Position numbers and translations under genes: made by a program
Assembly: GCF_002312805.1 (NCBI RefSeq)
Contig: NZ_NMUA01000009.1
Coordinates: 62,001 to 126,000 of the forward strand
DNA: 64,000 nt
Direction: 5' to 3'
Source: Sphingobium sp. D43FB
GTDB lineage: Bacteria > Pseudomonadota > Alphaproteobacteria > Sphingomonadales > Sphingomonadaceae
Shown here: positions 28,094-38,373 of the stretch, in pieces
Layout: each line of letters starts with the position of its first letter
Numbering within the stretch: the stretch's first letter is position 1
The notes under the pieces: generated by a model
What the model saw: only the letters and a program-made list of their open reading frames with translations
The model's database searches: none
Told to the model about the DNA's origin: nothing

Positions 28094-30106
28094 ATGAGGG
28101 GGCAGGAACCGGAGACCGGCCATTTGGGCGCTTTGAGGACATTGCTGGAAAAGCGCAAAGCGCTCTCTTCGGAACAGGATGCCGATGTGCGGCGGAGCCT
28201 GGTCGAAACCCTCTATGCGTCGCCCGCATCGCTGACCATCGGCGCGGCGACCGGAACGGCTGTCGGCCTCGTCATCAGCAGCATATCCGATGGCCTCGCC
28301 ATCCATGCCGTCGTCGCCACCCTATGCATCGTCGCGGCGCTGCGCGTTTTTTCCGCCATCTTCTTTCATCGCCAGTTGGTGCGCGGCACCGCCGTCGCAT
28401 CGCGCAACTGGGAACTCGCCTATGAATTGGGCGCCTGGGCCTATTCCGGGCTGCTCGGCCTCATGGGATTCGTCACCTTGATCGGATCGTCCAATCCGAT
28501 CACCCATATGCTCAGCGTGTCGATGGCGACCGGCTATGCCGGCGGCATTTCGGGGCGCAACGCCGGGCGGGTGCAGATCGCCATCGGTCAGGTCTGCCTC
28601 GCATTGCTGCCAACCGCACTCGGCCTGTGGCTGGAGGGTTCGACCGGTTACCGGGTTCTGTCCATCGCGATGGTCGCGATGATATTGGGCCTCGCTGAAA
28701 TCAGTTCGACCACGCACCGAATCGTCGTCCAGGCGCTGATCGGCAAGCGCGACAAGTCGCTACTGGCCGAGAAATTCGAGCGGCTCGCACGCTACGACAA
28801 TCTGACCGGCCTTGAAAACCGCATGGCGATGCAGATGCGCCTGCGCGAAATTTTCGAAACCACCGAAAAGCACGCCGATGCCGTCGCCATCCTGTGGATG
28901 GATGTCGACCGGTTCAAGGAGATCAACGATTCGCTCGGCCATATGGTCGGCGACCGGCTGCTGCGCGCCGTCGCGGAACGTTTGGCCGACGTGGTGCAGG
29001 GGCGGGGCCGGATCGCCCGTTTCGGCGGCGACGAATTCGTCATCATCTGTCCCGATACCGACCGCGTGACCGCAGCGGCGATCGCGCAGGAAATCATCGC
29101 CTATTTCGCCCATGGCTTCGACCTGTCCGACCATCATCTCCAGGTCACGGCCTCGATCGGCTATGCCGTCGCGCCCCAGGATGGCCGCGACATGGACGAA
29201 CTGATGCAACATGCCGACCTCGCGCTCTATGAAGCGAAAGGAGCGGGGCGCAACCGGGCATCCAGCTTCAACTGGTCGCTCAAGGAACGGTTCAACCGCA
29301 TCCATGAGATCGAGACGGGCCTGCGCCGCGCGCTGGATGGCGACGAACTGAAACTGATGTTCCAGCCGATCGTGGCGCTGGATGGCGGCGATATCGACGC
29401 CTGCGAAGCGCTCATCCGCTGGAATCATCCCGTGCTGGGGGCCATCCCCCCGTCCGAATTCATCCCCATCGCCGAAAGCATGGGCCTGATCGAAGCCTTG
29501 ACCGGCTGGGTGCTGCGTCAGGCCTGCATCGCCGCGGCGGCCTGGCCCGGCGACGTGCGCGTGGCCATCAACATCTCGCCGGCCTCGCTCAAATCGCACG
29601 ACCTGCCCGGCAATGTCATCGCCGCCCTGCTGGAAACTGGCTTGCCCGCCCGTCGGCTCGAACTGGAAGTCACCGAATCCATCTTCCTCGATGATAGCGG
29701 CCAGACCAGCACGATCCTGCGCGAACTCCAACGTATCGGCCTGCGTCTGGCGCTTGACGATTTCGGCACCGGCTATTCCTCGCTCTCCTATCTGCGCTCT
29801 TACCGGTTCGACACGCTCAAGATCGACCAGAGCTTCATGGCGGGGACCAGCGCCAACGCCGAAGATCGCGCCATCGTCCGCGCGATCGGCAATCTCGCAC
29901 GCGACCTGTCGATGGACACGGTCGCCGAAGGGATCGAGACGCAGGACCAACTCGCCCACGCGCGCGAAGCTGGCTTCACCAATGTTCAGGGCTATTTGTT
30001 CAGCCGCCCGGTCATCCATGAACGGATCATCGAACTGATCGAGGCGGGGCCGCTCCATGGCGAGGAAAGACCCGACCCGGCCATCCGTCGTCGCCGCCTC
30101 GCCTGA
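28094..30106 (+). CDS. Membrane GGDEF-EAL protein (c-di-GMP synthesis/degradation)
   Basis: 670 residues. A hydrophobic N-terminal region (about 45-220) has five or six likely membrane helices. A GGDEF domain follows with intact RFGGDEF (near 311) and no RxxD inhibitory site in front of it, then an EAL domain with intact EALIRW (near 437), DDFGTGYSSLSYL, KIDQSF and AEGIET. All residues expected for diguanylate cyclase and for phosphodiesterase activity are present, so either activity is possible. It converges on an RpfF-like DSF synthase gene with 11 bases between stops, recalling the rpfF-rpfR pairing in Burkholderia, though this protein lacks the PAS domain of RpfR. Confidence 0.92.
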   Translation: MRGQEPETGHLGALRTLLEKRKALSSEQDADVRRSLVETLYASPASLTIGAATGTAVGLVISSISDGLAIHAVVATLCIVAALRVFSAIFFHRQLVRGTAVASRNWELAYELGAWAYSGLLGLMGFVTLIGSSNPITHMLSVSMATGYAGGISGRNAGRVQIAIGQVCLALLPTALGLWLEGSTGYRVLSIAMVAMILGLAEISSTTHRIVVQALIGKRDKSLLAEKFERLARYDNLTGLENRMAMQMRLREIFETTEKHADAVAILWMDVDRFKEINDSLGHMVGDRLLRAVAERLADVVQGRGRIARFGGDEFVIICPDTDRVTAAAIAQEIIAYFAHGFDLSDHHLQVTASIGYAVAPQDGRDMDELMQHADLALYEAKGAGRNRASSFNWSLKERFNRIHEIETGLRRALDGDELKLMFQPIVALDGGDIDACEALIRWNHPVLGAIPPSEFIPIAESMGLIEALTGWVLRQACIAAAAWPGDVRVAINISPASLKSHDLPGNVIAALLETGLPARRLELEVTESIFLDDSGQTSTILRELQRIGLRLALDDFGTGYSSLSYLRSYRFDTLKIDQSFMAGTSANAEDRAIVRAIGNLARDLSMDTVAEGIETQDQLAHAREAGFTNVQGYLFSRPVIHERIIELIEAGPLHGEERPDPAIRRRRLA

Positions 30107-30117
30107 ACCGCCGTCGC

Positions 30118-31059
30118 TCAGCGCAGACGGGTCTGCGCCGCCGCCAATCGCCGCATCATCCGCAGGTCACGGTCCGACAGGGCCAGTGCCGTGTCGGTCC
30201 AGGTGGTTACAATATCGGTCAGTTCATCCAGCGTCATCGGATTGACCCGCCGCCCGGCGCGATTGATGCCGACATAACCGGCATGATGCGCCCGGTGATC
30301 CTTGATCCAGGCGATGGTCGCGGCTTCGCCTTCGCCTTCTTCGACGACCTGGGTGACGATGCCCATGTCGAACATTTCCTCGGCGCTATAGACCCGCCCA
30401 TCGGTAATCATTTGGCGCGCCAGCACCGGGCCGACCCGGCGCGACAGGATGGAATAGGCGCCCATGCCGGGGAACAGGCCGAACAACACTTCGGGCAGGC
30501 CAAAGCGGGCCTGCCGCTCGGCGATGATGACGTCGAAGCACATCAGCGCTTCCAGCCCGCCGCCCAGCGCGTCCCCCTGCGCCAACCCGATATTGATGAT
30601 GTTCATGTCGTTGCAGTGCCAGATGCGATCGACGATCTCGCAACAGGCGATACCATAGCGCAGCAGCGTGTCGCGGTCGCGGCGCTGGATGCATTCGGCG
30701 AACATCTCCAGATCGCCGCCCAGATTGAACACGCCGGGAAAGCGCGACCCCAACACCATGAATTTCAGCATCCCGCCCTTGTCTTCGAACAGGCGGCGGC
30801 TCTCGCGTTGCCAGGACATCGTATCGCGAATCAGGGACAGGTTGGAATTGGGCCGTTCGAGCGGCGTCATGAACGCCCACAAAGTCCCCAATTCCGCGTC
30901 CCACCGCACATCGATCTGCCCCAGGTCGAACAGGGTGGAGCGCGCAATATCCTCTACAAGCGCCCGTTCCGCAGCGTCTTCGGTAACCATATTCCTCTCG
31001 GCGGCCATCGGTTTCGCCCCTGTTTCGCTCGCGGAATTAAATTGTCCTGAATCAATCAT
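30118..31059 (-). CDS. RpfF-like DSF synthase (crotonase superfamily)
   Basis: 313-residue crotonase-fold protein resembling RpfF, which makes cis-2-enoic fatty acid signals (DSF) from acyl-ACP. The RpfF-like blocks are FNLGGDLEMF (oxyanion region), QGDALGGGLEALMCFD and GLPEVLFGLFPGMGAYS. The two catalytic Glu spaced by 20 residues in RpfF are kept here as E170 and E190. Ordinary enoyl-CoA hydratases lack the FPGMGAYS context. The start at 31059 (MIDSGQFNS) is the first sensible Met; the frame stays open for 37 more codons upstream with non-coding-like composition. Facing it is a GGDEF-EAL gene. Product and signal type are inferred. Confidence 0.85.
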   Translation of the reverse strand: MIDSGQFNSASETGAKPMAAERNMVTEDAAERALVEDIARSTLFDLGQIDVRWDAELGTLWAFMTPLERPNSNLSLIRDTMSWQRESRRLFEDKGGMLKFMVLGSRFPGVFNLGGDLEMFAECIQRRDRDTLLRYGIACCEIVDRIWHCNDMNIINIGLAQGDALGGGLEALMCFDVIIAERQARFGLPEVLFGLFPGMGAYSILSRRVGPVLARQMITDGRVYSAEEMFDMGIVTQVVEEGEGEAATIAWIKDHRAHHAGYVGINRAGRRVNPMTLDELTDIVTTWTDTALALSDRDLRMMRRLAAAQTRLR

Positions 31060-31323
31060 GTGCGCCCCCGATTTTTCGTTGGGTCTCAACAAAACAGGCC
31101 GGTAAGCCGGATGCAATCGGCGGTTCACTCGACCGCGCCCGTTAACCATCTTTATACGCAACTGTTGCACCCCGGTCGCCCAAAAATAAGGTTATGCACG
31201 CGGATAGTTGCGATATTGCAACAAAGTGCCCTGTCGGACGATCGTAAAGATGGGTCACAAGCATCTTGTTAATCTTTGCCGATTATTTCGGCTGTCATGC
31301 GTCGAGAGCGATCCGATCCCCAA
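31060..31323. promoter_or_regulatory. AT-richer leader region with two GTTGC/GCAAC inverted repeats
   Basis: 264 bases upstream of the rpfF-like gene (minus) and of a small ORF (plus). GCAAC-T-GTTGC lies at 31158-31168 and GTTGC-GATATT-GCAAC at 31207-31222. The region is visibly richer in A and T than its neighbours. No gene is convincing within it. The repeats could be operator sites; no regulator is identified. Confidence 0.4.
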
Positions 31324-31476
31324 ATGGCCACCCTGGCTTTGCACGACCAGACGGGCGCGCATTGGCCCTTGCGCCTTTCGACCGACTGCCTGCGCTTCAT
31401 CGGTCCCTATCGCCGGGTCGAAGGCTTCAATATCGACGCGCTTGCGCTGTTCGACGGCGTCCGCAAGGCGGGTTGA
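31324..31476 (+). CDS. Possible small protein of 50 residues upstream of tgt
   Basis: Open frame of 50 residues starting at ATG 31324 (MATLALHDQTGAHWPLRLST). Codon third positions are strongly G/C, as in real genes of this genome, and it ends 31 bases before tgt in the same direction. It has no signal peptide, membrane segment or known motif, and the ribosome site is weak. I do not recognise it. It may be a genuine small gene cotranscribed with tgt. Confidence 0.45.
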   Translation: MATLALHDQTGAHWPLRLSTDCLRFIGPYRRVEGFNIDALALFDGVRKAG

Positions 31477-31498
31477 ACGCCTGCACGTTCGCTCCTAG

Positions 31499-34232
<2,734 letters not shown>

Positions 34233-34239
34233 CTGCCAC

Positions 34240-34383
34240 TCAGTCCAGTTTGCTTAACAGGTCCAGCATCTCGGCGGGAATATCTTCATCGACGGCGCGC
34301 TGATACACATTGCGCAGGACTTGCGACACATGGCCTTCATCCATTGGGGTCGCGGCTCGCCCCTTGCGAGGGGAAGCGGTCAT
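34240..34383 (-). CDS. nepR: Anti-sigma factor NepR
   Basis: Small protein (47 residues from ATG 34383) that holds EcfG until phosphorylated PhyR binds it. The conserved NepR core is clear: VSQVLRNVYQRAVDEDIPAEMLDLLSKLD. GGAAGGA lies about 10 bases before the ATG. The frame stays open upstream, but that part has no family similarity. It is divergent from phyR and upstream of the phyP-like gene. At 47 residues it is at the short end of the family. Confidence 0.92.
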   Translation of the reverse strand: MTASPRKGRAATPMDEGHVSQVLRNVYQRAVDEDIPAEMLDLLSKLD

Positions 34384-34752
34384 CTTTGCGCTTTCCTTCC
34401 CATCCGCTGCAGTCGAACGATGTTCCGTGGTAGAAGAAACCAAAATCTGCCCCTCTGAAGCAATCTCTGTCACGCCAGCCAGCCCGTATTTGCGGGAATC
34501 TTGCGGCGCGTCAATTCGTCGTTCCGCATTATAGCCACGATAATCGCACCCATGCCGAAAAAACCATGTGACTGCGAAACAAATTTCCCCTTCGTTGGTT
34601 CCGGCCAAGCGAGCGTTTTTTTACGCGCCGGTTTCGGGGGAGCATCGAAGGGTAGGGGGTTGCCATATCGGCATCGACATTCCATCCTTTGCATCATCCT
34701 TCCCCGTGTCGGATACAACAGGCCCGCACATGGGCAGGGAGACGAATTGACG
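34384..34752. other. nepR-phyR divergent intergenic region
   Basis: 369 bases without a convincing gene. It contains the probable nepR promoter near 34588-34612 on the minus strand. No GGAAC-type promoter is visible facing phyR. GGGAG about 11 bases before the phyR ATG is the likely ribosome site. Confidence 0.6.
34588..34612 (-). promoter_or_regulatory. Candidate EcfG-type promoter for nepR-phyP
   Basis: On the minus strand GGAAC (34612-34608) is followed after 16 bases by TGTT (34591-34588), a near match to GGAAC-N16/17-CGTT. It would leave a leader of about 200 bases before nepR, so the match is weaker evidence than the three exact sites elsewhere. Confidence 0.4.
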
Positions 34753-35544
34753 ATGTCGCTTGGACAGCAACTACACCCCCATCTTCCGTTTCTGCGCCGC
34801 TATGCCCGCGCACTGACTGGCAGCCAGACGCATGGCGACGCCTATGTTCGCGCCGCGCTCGAAGCGATCGTTGCCGCGCCGGAGGAGTTTCCGTCCGACG
34901 TCGATCCGCGTCTTGGCCTCTATCGTACCTTTCATGCCATATGGTCGTCTTCCCATCTGGAAGATGTGCCGCTGACCGTCGATGGCGATCGGGAAGCCAT
35001 TGCCCAGGCGCGCCTTGCCCGCCTGACGCCCTTGCCGCGCCAGGCGTTGCTGTTGACCGCGCTGGAAGGCTTCACGGTCGATGATGTCGCTTATCTGATC
35101 GATATGGACAGCAATGATGTCGAAGGCCTGGTCGAAGAAGCGCTGAGTGAGATCGAGGCGCAGACCCGTGCCAAGGTGCTGATCATCGAAGACGAGCCGA
35201 TCATCGCGATGGACATCGAAACCATCGTCCGTGATCTGGGTCATGACGTCACCGCCATCGCCGTGACCGCCGAAGACGCAGTGCGCGAAGCGCTTGCCGA
35301 TCGTCCGGGGCTGGTGCTTGCTGACATTCAATTGGCCGACGACAGCAGCGGTATCGATGCGGTCAAGGACATCCTCGCCGAGTTCGCGGTGCCCGTGATC
35401 TTCATCACCGCCTTCCCCGAACGATTGCTGACGGGGGAACGGCCAGAGCCGACCTTCCTCATCACCAAGCCGTTCCAGCGCTCGACCGTGAAGGCCGCCA
35501 TTTCGCAGGCGTTGTTCTTCGATCAAGCGACCGCGCCGGTCTGA
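34753..35544 (+). CDS. phyR: General stress response regulator PhyR
   Basis: Anti-anti-sigma response regulator of 263 residues. The N-terminal half is a sigma-like domain (LPFLRRYARALTGSQTHGDA ... LPRQALLLTALEGFTVDDVAYLI) that mimics EcfG. The C-terminal receiver has LIIEDEPIIAMD, the phospho-acceptor Asp near residue 191 in VLADIQLAD, and the Lys in ITKPF. When phosphorylated it sequesters NepR and frees EcfG. The ATG at 34753 is chosen by family start and GGGAG upstream. It is divergent from nepR and is followed by a small membrane protein gene and ecfG. Confidence 0.97.
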   Translation: MSLGQQLHPHLPFLRRYARALTGSQTHGDAYVRAALEAIVAAPEEFPSDVDPRLGLYRTFHAIWSSSHLEDVPLTVDGDREAIAQARLARLTPLPRQALLLTALEGFTVDDVAYLIDMDSNDVEGLVEEALSEIEAQTRAKVLIIEDEPIIAMDIETIVRDLGHDVTAIAVTAEDAVREALADRPGLVLADIQLADDSSGIDAVKDILAEFAVPVIFITAFPERLLTGERPEPTFLITKPFQRSTVKAAISQALFFDQATAPV

Positions 35545-35570
35545 TCGTTACGCTTATATCCATGTCGTTT

Positions 35571-35595
35571 GGAACTCCCCGCCGGTCGTTGCGTT
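35571..35595 (+). promoter_or_regulatory. EcfG-type promoter, exact GGAAC-N16-CGTT
   Basis: GGAAC at 35571-35575 and CGTT at 35592-35595 with a 16-base spacer, in the gap after phyR and 31 bases before the ATG of the 43-residue membrane protein. ecfG follows 60 bases after that gene, so this site probably also gives EcfG autoregulation. Confidence 0.85.
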
Positions 35596-35625
35596 AGTCA
35601 TGCGTAACGATCGGGGAGAGAGATT

Positions 35626-35757
35626 ATGGCAGATCAAGAAGAGCATATCACGACGAACGAAGCGCGTGGCGGTTCGAAGGAACATGTCGTGCGTTATGTT
35701 CTCGGCATTTCGCTGGGGCTAGTGGTCATCGGTATGCTGGTGGTGCTTTGGCTCTGA
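35626..35757 (+). CDS. 43-residue single-span membrane protein in the stress locus
   Basis: Starts at ATG 35626 with GGGGAGAG about 6 bases upstream. It has a polar N-terminus (MADQEEHITTNEARGGSKEH) and one membrane helix (about residues 24-43) reaching the C-terminus. An exact EcfG-type promoter lies just upstream and ecfG begins 60 bases downstream, so it is very likely a stress-induced gene. I do not recognise a named family. Its place between phyR and ecfG suggests a role in the stress response, for example as a membrane modulator, but that is inference. Confidence 0.8.
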   Translation: MADQEEHITTNEARGGSKEHVVRYVLGISLGLVVIGMLVVLWL

Positions 35758-35817
35758 CCAATGCTTCTTGGGCCTTATGGCCTTTGGCAAAATTCTGATT
35801 AGGGTATAGGCGCATTT

Positions 35818-36513
35818 ATGGCTTTGACGACGTCGGTTCCTGCGGCGAGGGCGACAGCCAATATGGGGGTTGTTTCCATGGATGAGGACGTAGAGCCGAT
35901 CGAGGAGCGCGCTGCGCTTTCGGATTCGGATTTCAAGCGTGAACTGGCCGCGGTCATCCCGCATCTCCGTGCTTTTGGCCGTTCCTTGTCGGGCAACCGT
36001 GATGTGGCGGATGATCTGGTGCAGGAAACCCTGCTCAAGGCATGGGCCGCACGCGCCCGGTTTCAGGCCGGCACGAACATGCGCGCCTGGACCTTCATCA
36101 TCCTGCGCAACCATTATCTCTCGCAGATGCGCCGTTCGCGCTTTCGCGGCGAATGGGACGACCTGACGGCCGACCGCATCCTTGCGGCACCGGCCAGCCA
36201 GGACAAGCATGTCGAACTCAGCGATATGCAACGCGCCCTGCTGCAATTGCCCCAACCGCAGCGCGAAGCGCTGATCCTGGTGGGCGCAGGTGGCTTTGCT
36301 TATGAAGAAGCCGCCGAGATTTGCGGCGTTGCCGTCGGCACGATCAAGAGCCGCGTTGCCCGTGGGCGCGCTGCGCTGGAACTGCTCATGGAAAGCGGCG
36401 ATCTCCCCTCGCGCCGCAGCCAGGAAACGACCGATACCGCCGTGCTCGATGAGATCATGGAGGATGTCGATCGTCTCAGCCGGGGGCGGGGTGGTCAGTC
36501 CGTAGAGGACTGA
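35818..36513 (+). CDS. ecfG: General stress response ECF sigma factor EcfG
   Basis: Sigma factor that directs RNA polymerase to GGAAC...CGTT promoters. Region 2 is visible in LRAFGRSLSGNRDVADDLVQET and FQAGTNMRAWTFIILRNH. Region 4 is seen in LLQLPQPQREALILVGAGGF, YEEAAEICGVAVGTIKSRVARGR. The 231-residue frame begins at ATG 35818; an internal ATG at 35878 (MDEDVEPIEE) gives a length closer to the family and may be the real start. The gene follows phyR and a small stress gene in the same direction. Confidence 0.95.
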   Translation: MALTTSVPAARATANMGVVSMDEDVEPIEERAALSDSDFKRELAAVIPHLRAFGRSLSGNRDVADDLVQETLLKAWAARARFQAGTNMRAWTFIILRNHYLSQMRRSRFRGEWDDLTADRILAAPASQDKHVELSDMQRALLQLPQPQREALILVGAGGFAYEEAAEICGVAVGTIKSRVARGRAALELLMESGDLPSRRSQETTDTAVLDEIMEDVDRLSRGRGGQSVED

Positions 36514-36516
36514 TCT

Positions 36517-36542
36517 GGAACGATAGCATGGTGCCACCCGTT
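36517..36542 (+). promoter_or_regulatory. EcfG-type promoter, GGAAC-N17-CGTT
   Basis: GGAAC at 36517-36521 and CGTT at 36539-36542, three bases after the ecfG stop. It points at the 83-residue membrane protein gene, whose ribosome site AAGGAG is at 36555-36560, leaving a very short leader. Confidence 0.75.
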
Positions 36543-36566
36543 GTCCTTTTACCAAAGGAGATGAGT

Positions 36567-36818
36567 GTGCGTATCGACCCCAACCAGCCTGTAAAGCCCT
36601 TCGTGGAGGACGCGGACAAGCGTCCACGCACGGGCGGGGTCATATTCGCACTGGTGGCGATTGCCCTCATGCTGGCCATTGGTTTCTTCTACCTCACCGA
36701 ACATCGCCGCAACGACAGGCGGGCCGACGCCGTCACTGGCGCGGCCCAGTCCGTCGATGACGCCGCGCGCGTGATGGAGGAGGCGGCCCGCAACGCCGCC
36801 GACAGGCTCCGCAAATAA
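36567..36818 (+). CDS. 83-residue single-span membrane protein downstream of ecfG
   Basis: Small protein with a polar N-terminus (MRIDPNQPVKPFVEDADKRP), one membrane helix (about residues 28-48, GVIFALVAIALMLAIGFFYL) and a charged, Ala-rich amphipathic tail. AAGGAG at 36555-36560 favours the GTG at 36567 (6-base spacing) over the ATG at 36561, which directly abuts it. An EcfG-type promoter sits 25 bases upstream, so it should be stress induced. The family is unnamed to me. Confidence 0.85.
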   Translation: MRIDPNQPVKPFVEDADKRPRTGGVIFALVAIALMLAIGFFYLTEHRRNDRRADAVTGAAQSVDDAARVMEEAARNAADRLRK

Positions 36819-36897
36819 TCTGATCCCTTCCCCGATATTGCGCGGGATTCAGGAAATCTTTGCCATTTTCCGGCAGGGTGCCGCCACTGTCGGATTT

Positions 36898-36917
36898 CCT
36901 TACAGCTGGTTGTAAGG
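36898..36917. promoter_or_regulatory. Perfect inverted repeat CCTTACA-N6-TGTAAGG
   Basis: Two 7-base arms with loop GCTGGT, followed by CTTTTCCCG. It lies 55 bases upstream of the glycosyltransferase start. It may be an operator for this locus or a weak terminator after the stress gene; the sequence does not decide. Confidence 0.5.
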
Positions 36918-36972
36918 CTTTTCCCGACCTTGTCAGTATCGCTTGTGGCGACTGGGGAAATGGGCGCGACGC

Positions 36973-38361
36973 ATGATCAGGCTGTTCAAACATTATGTGC
37001 CGCACGCTGTGCTGCTGCTTGGGCTGTTCGATTTCGTCCTGCTGCTCTGTGCGGCGGAAGGCGGCTGGATCTTGCGCGCAAGGCAGATCGGCATGGATAT
37101 CGACCATGTCATGACCCGCATGGGACCGCTGCTCAGCTTCGCCTTTGCCGTCCAGACCGCGATGATCGCCGTCGGCGTCTATGGCACCGAAGCGCTCCAA
37201 TCGATCCGCTTTGCCTTTGCGCGGTTGCTGGTTGCGGTGTCGCTGGGGGTGATCTTTCTTTCCGTCCTTTATTTCCTCATGCCGGGCATGACCTTGTGGC
37301 GCTCCAATTCGCTCTACGCCATGGGCCTCGCCATGGCGCTGCTGATCGTCGTTCGCCTGCTACTCGGCTCGATGCTGGGCGGCGAAGCGTTCAAGCGGCG
37401 GCTGGTCGTTCTGGGCGCGGGCAACCGGGCCGATCGTATCCGCGAACTCGAAAAGAAACGGGGGGCGGGCTTTCTCGTCGTCGGCTATATCGCCATGAAT
37501 GACGGGCCGCAGGTCGTGCAGGAAGCCATCAACCGCAGCGCCATCTTCAACATGTCCGATTTCGTCGTCCGGTTAAACGCCAGCGAAGTGGTGCTGGCGC
37601 TGGAGGAACGGCGCAACGCCATCCCCATGTCCGACCTGCTGCGCATCAAGACCACGGGTGTCCATGTCAACGACCTGTCGACCTTTCTGGAACGCGAGAC
37701 CGGCCGCGTCGATCTCGATAGCGTCAATCCCAGCTGGCTGATCTTCTCCGACGGCTTTTCGGCCGGTCGCCGCCTTTCCAGCATTGCCAAGCGCCTGTTC
37801 GACATCATTGCCAGCTCCCTGTTGCTGCTGCTGACCGGCCCGATCATCCTGCTCGCTGCGTTACTGGTGAAGCTCGACAGCAAGGGGCCGGCCTTTTACC
37901 GCCAGGAACGGGTCGGCCTGTTCGGCCAGGAATTCTGGATCGTCAAACTACGCACCATGCGCCAGGACGCGGAAGTCGCGGGCAAGGCGGTCTGGGCGGA
38001 AAAAGATGATCCGCGCATCACCCGCCTTGGCTATTGGCTGCGCAAGCTGCGCATCGACGAACTGCCCCAGACCTGGACGGTCTTGAAAGGCGAGATGAGC
38101 TTCGTCGGCCCACGTCCAGAACGCCGCCAGTTCGTCGAGGATCTGGAACAGCATCTACGCTATTATGCCGAACGGCACATGGTAAAGCCCGGCATCACCG
38201 GCTGGGCGCAGATCAACTATCCCTATGGCGCGTCGATCGAGGATAGCCGCCACAAGCTCGAATATGATCTCTATTACGCCAAGAATTACACGCCTTTCCT
38301 CGACCTGTTGATCCTGATCCAGACGGTGCGGGTCATCCTCTGGCCCGACGGCGCGCGCTAA
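36973..38361 (+). CDS. XrtA-system-type polyprenyl glycosylphosphotransferase
   Basis: Membrane enzyme that transfers a sugar phosphate to undecaprenyl phosphate to start an exopolysaccharide repeat unit. The 462-residue protein has four or five N-terminal helices, a central nucleotide-sugar-like domain (VVLGAGNRADRIRELEKK), and a C-terminal catalytic domain with KRLFDIIAS, KLRTMRQDAE, RITRLGYWLRKLRIDELPQ and GITGWAQINY. The ATG at 36973 (MIRLFKHYVPH) is preferred to upstream codons. The next three genes are prsK, prsR and prsT, which puts it in the XrtA/PEP-CTERM class of these enzymes (EpsB-like). Confidence 0.9.
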   Translation: MIRLFKHYVPHAVLLLGLFDFVLLLCAAEGGWILRARQIGMDIDHVMTRMGPLLSFAFAVQTAMIAVGVYGTEALQSIRFAFARLLVAVSLGVIFLSVLYFLMPGMTLWRSNSLYAMGLAMALLIVVRLLLGSMLGGEAFKRRLVVLGAGNRADRIRELEKKRGAGFLVVGYIAMNDGPQVVQEAINRSAIFNMSDFVVRLNASEVVLALEERRNAIPMSDLLRIKTTGVHVNDLSTFLERETGRVDLDSVNPSWLIFSDGFSAGRRLSSIAKRLFDIIASSLLLLLTGPIILLAALLVKLDSKGPAFYRQERVGLFGQEFWIVKLRTMRQDAEVAGKAVWAEKDDPRITRLGYWLRKLRIDELPQTWTVLKGEMSFVGPRPERRQFVEDLEQHLRYYAERHMVKPGITGWAQINYPYGASIEDSRHKLEYDLYYAKNYTPFLDLLILIQTVRVILWPDGAR

Positions 38362-38373
38362 GGGCGGCGGGCG

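Noticed and set aside
28094..30106. Degenerate, receptor-only GGDEF-EAL protein
   Set aside because: GGDEF, EAL and the downstream metal and substrate motifs are all intact, so loss of activity cannot be claimed.
30118..31059. Ordinary enoyl-CoA hydratase
   Set aside because: The two Glu spaced by 20 and the GLPEVLFGLFPGMGAYS context match RpfF-type synthases better, although only phylogeny can settle it.
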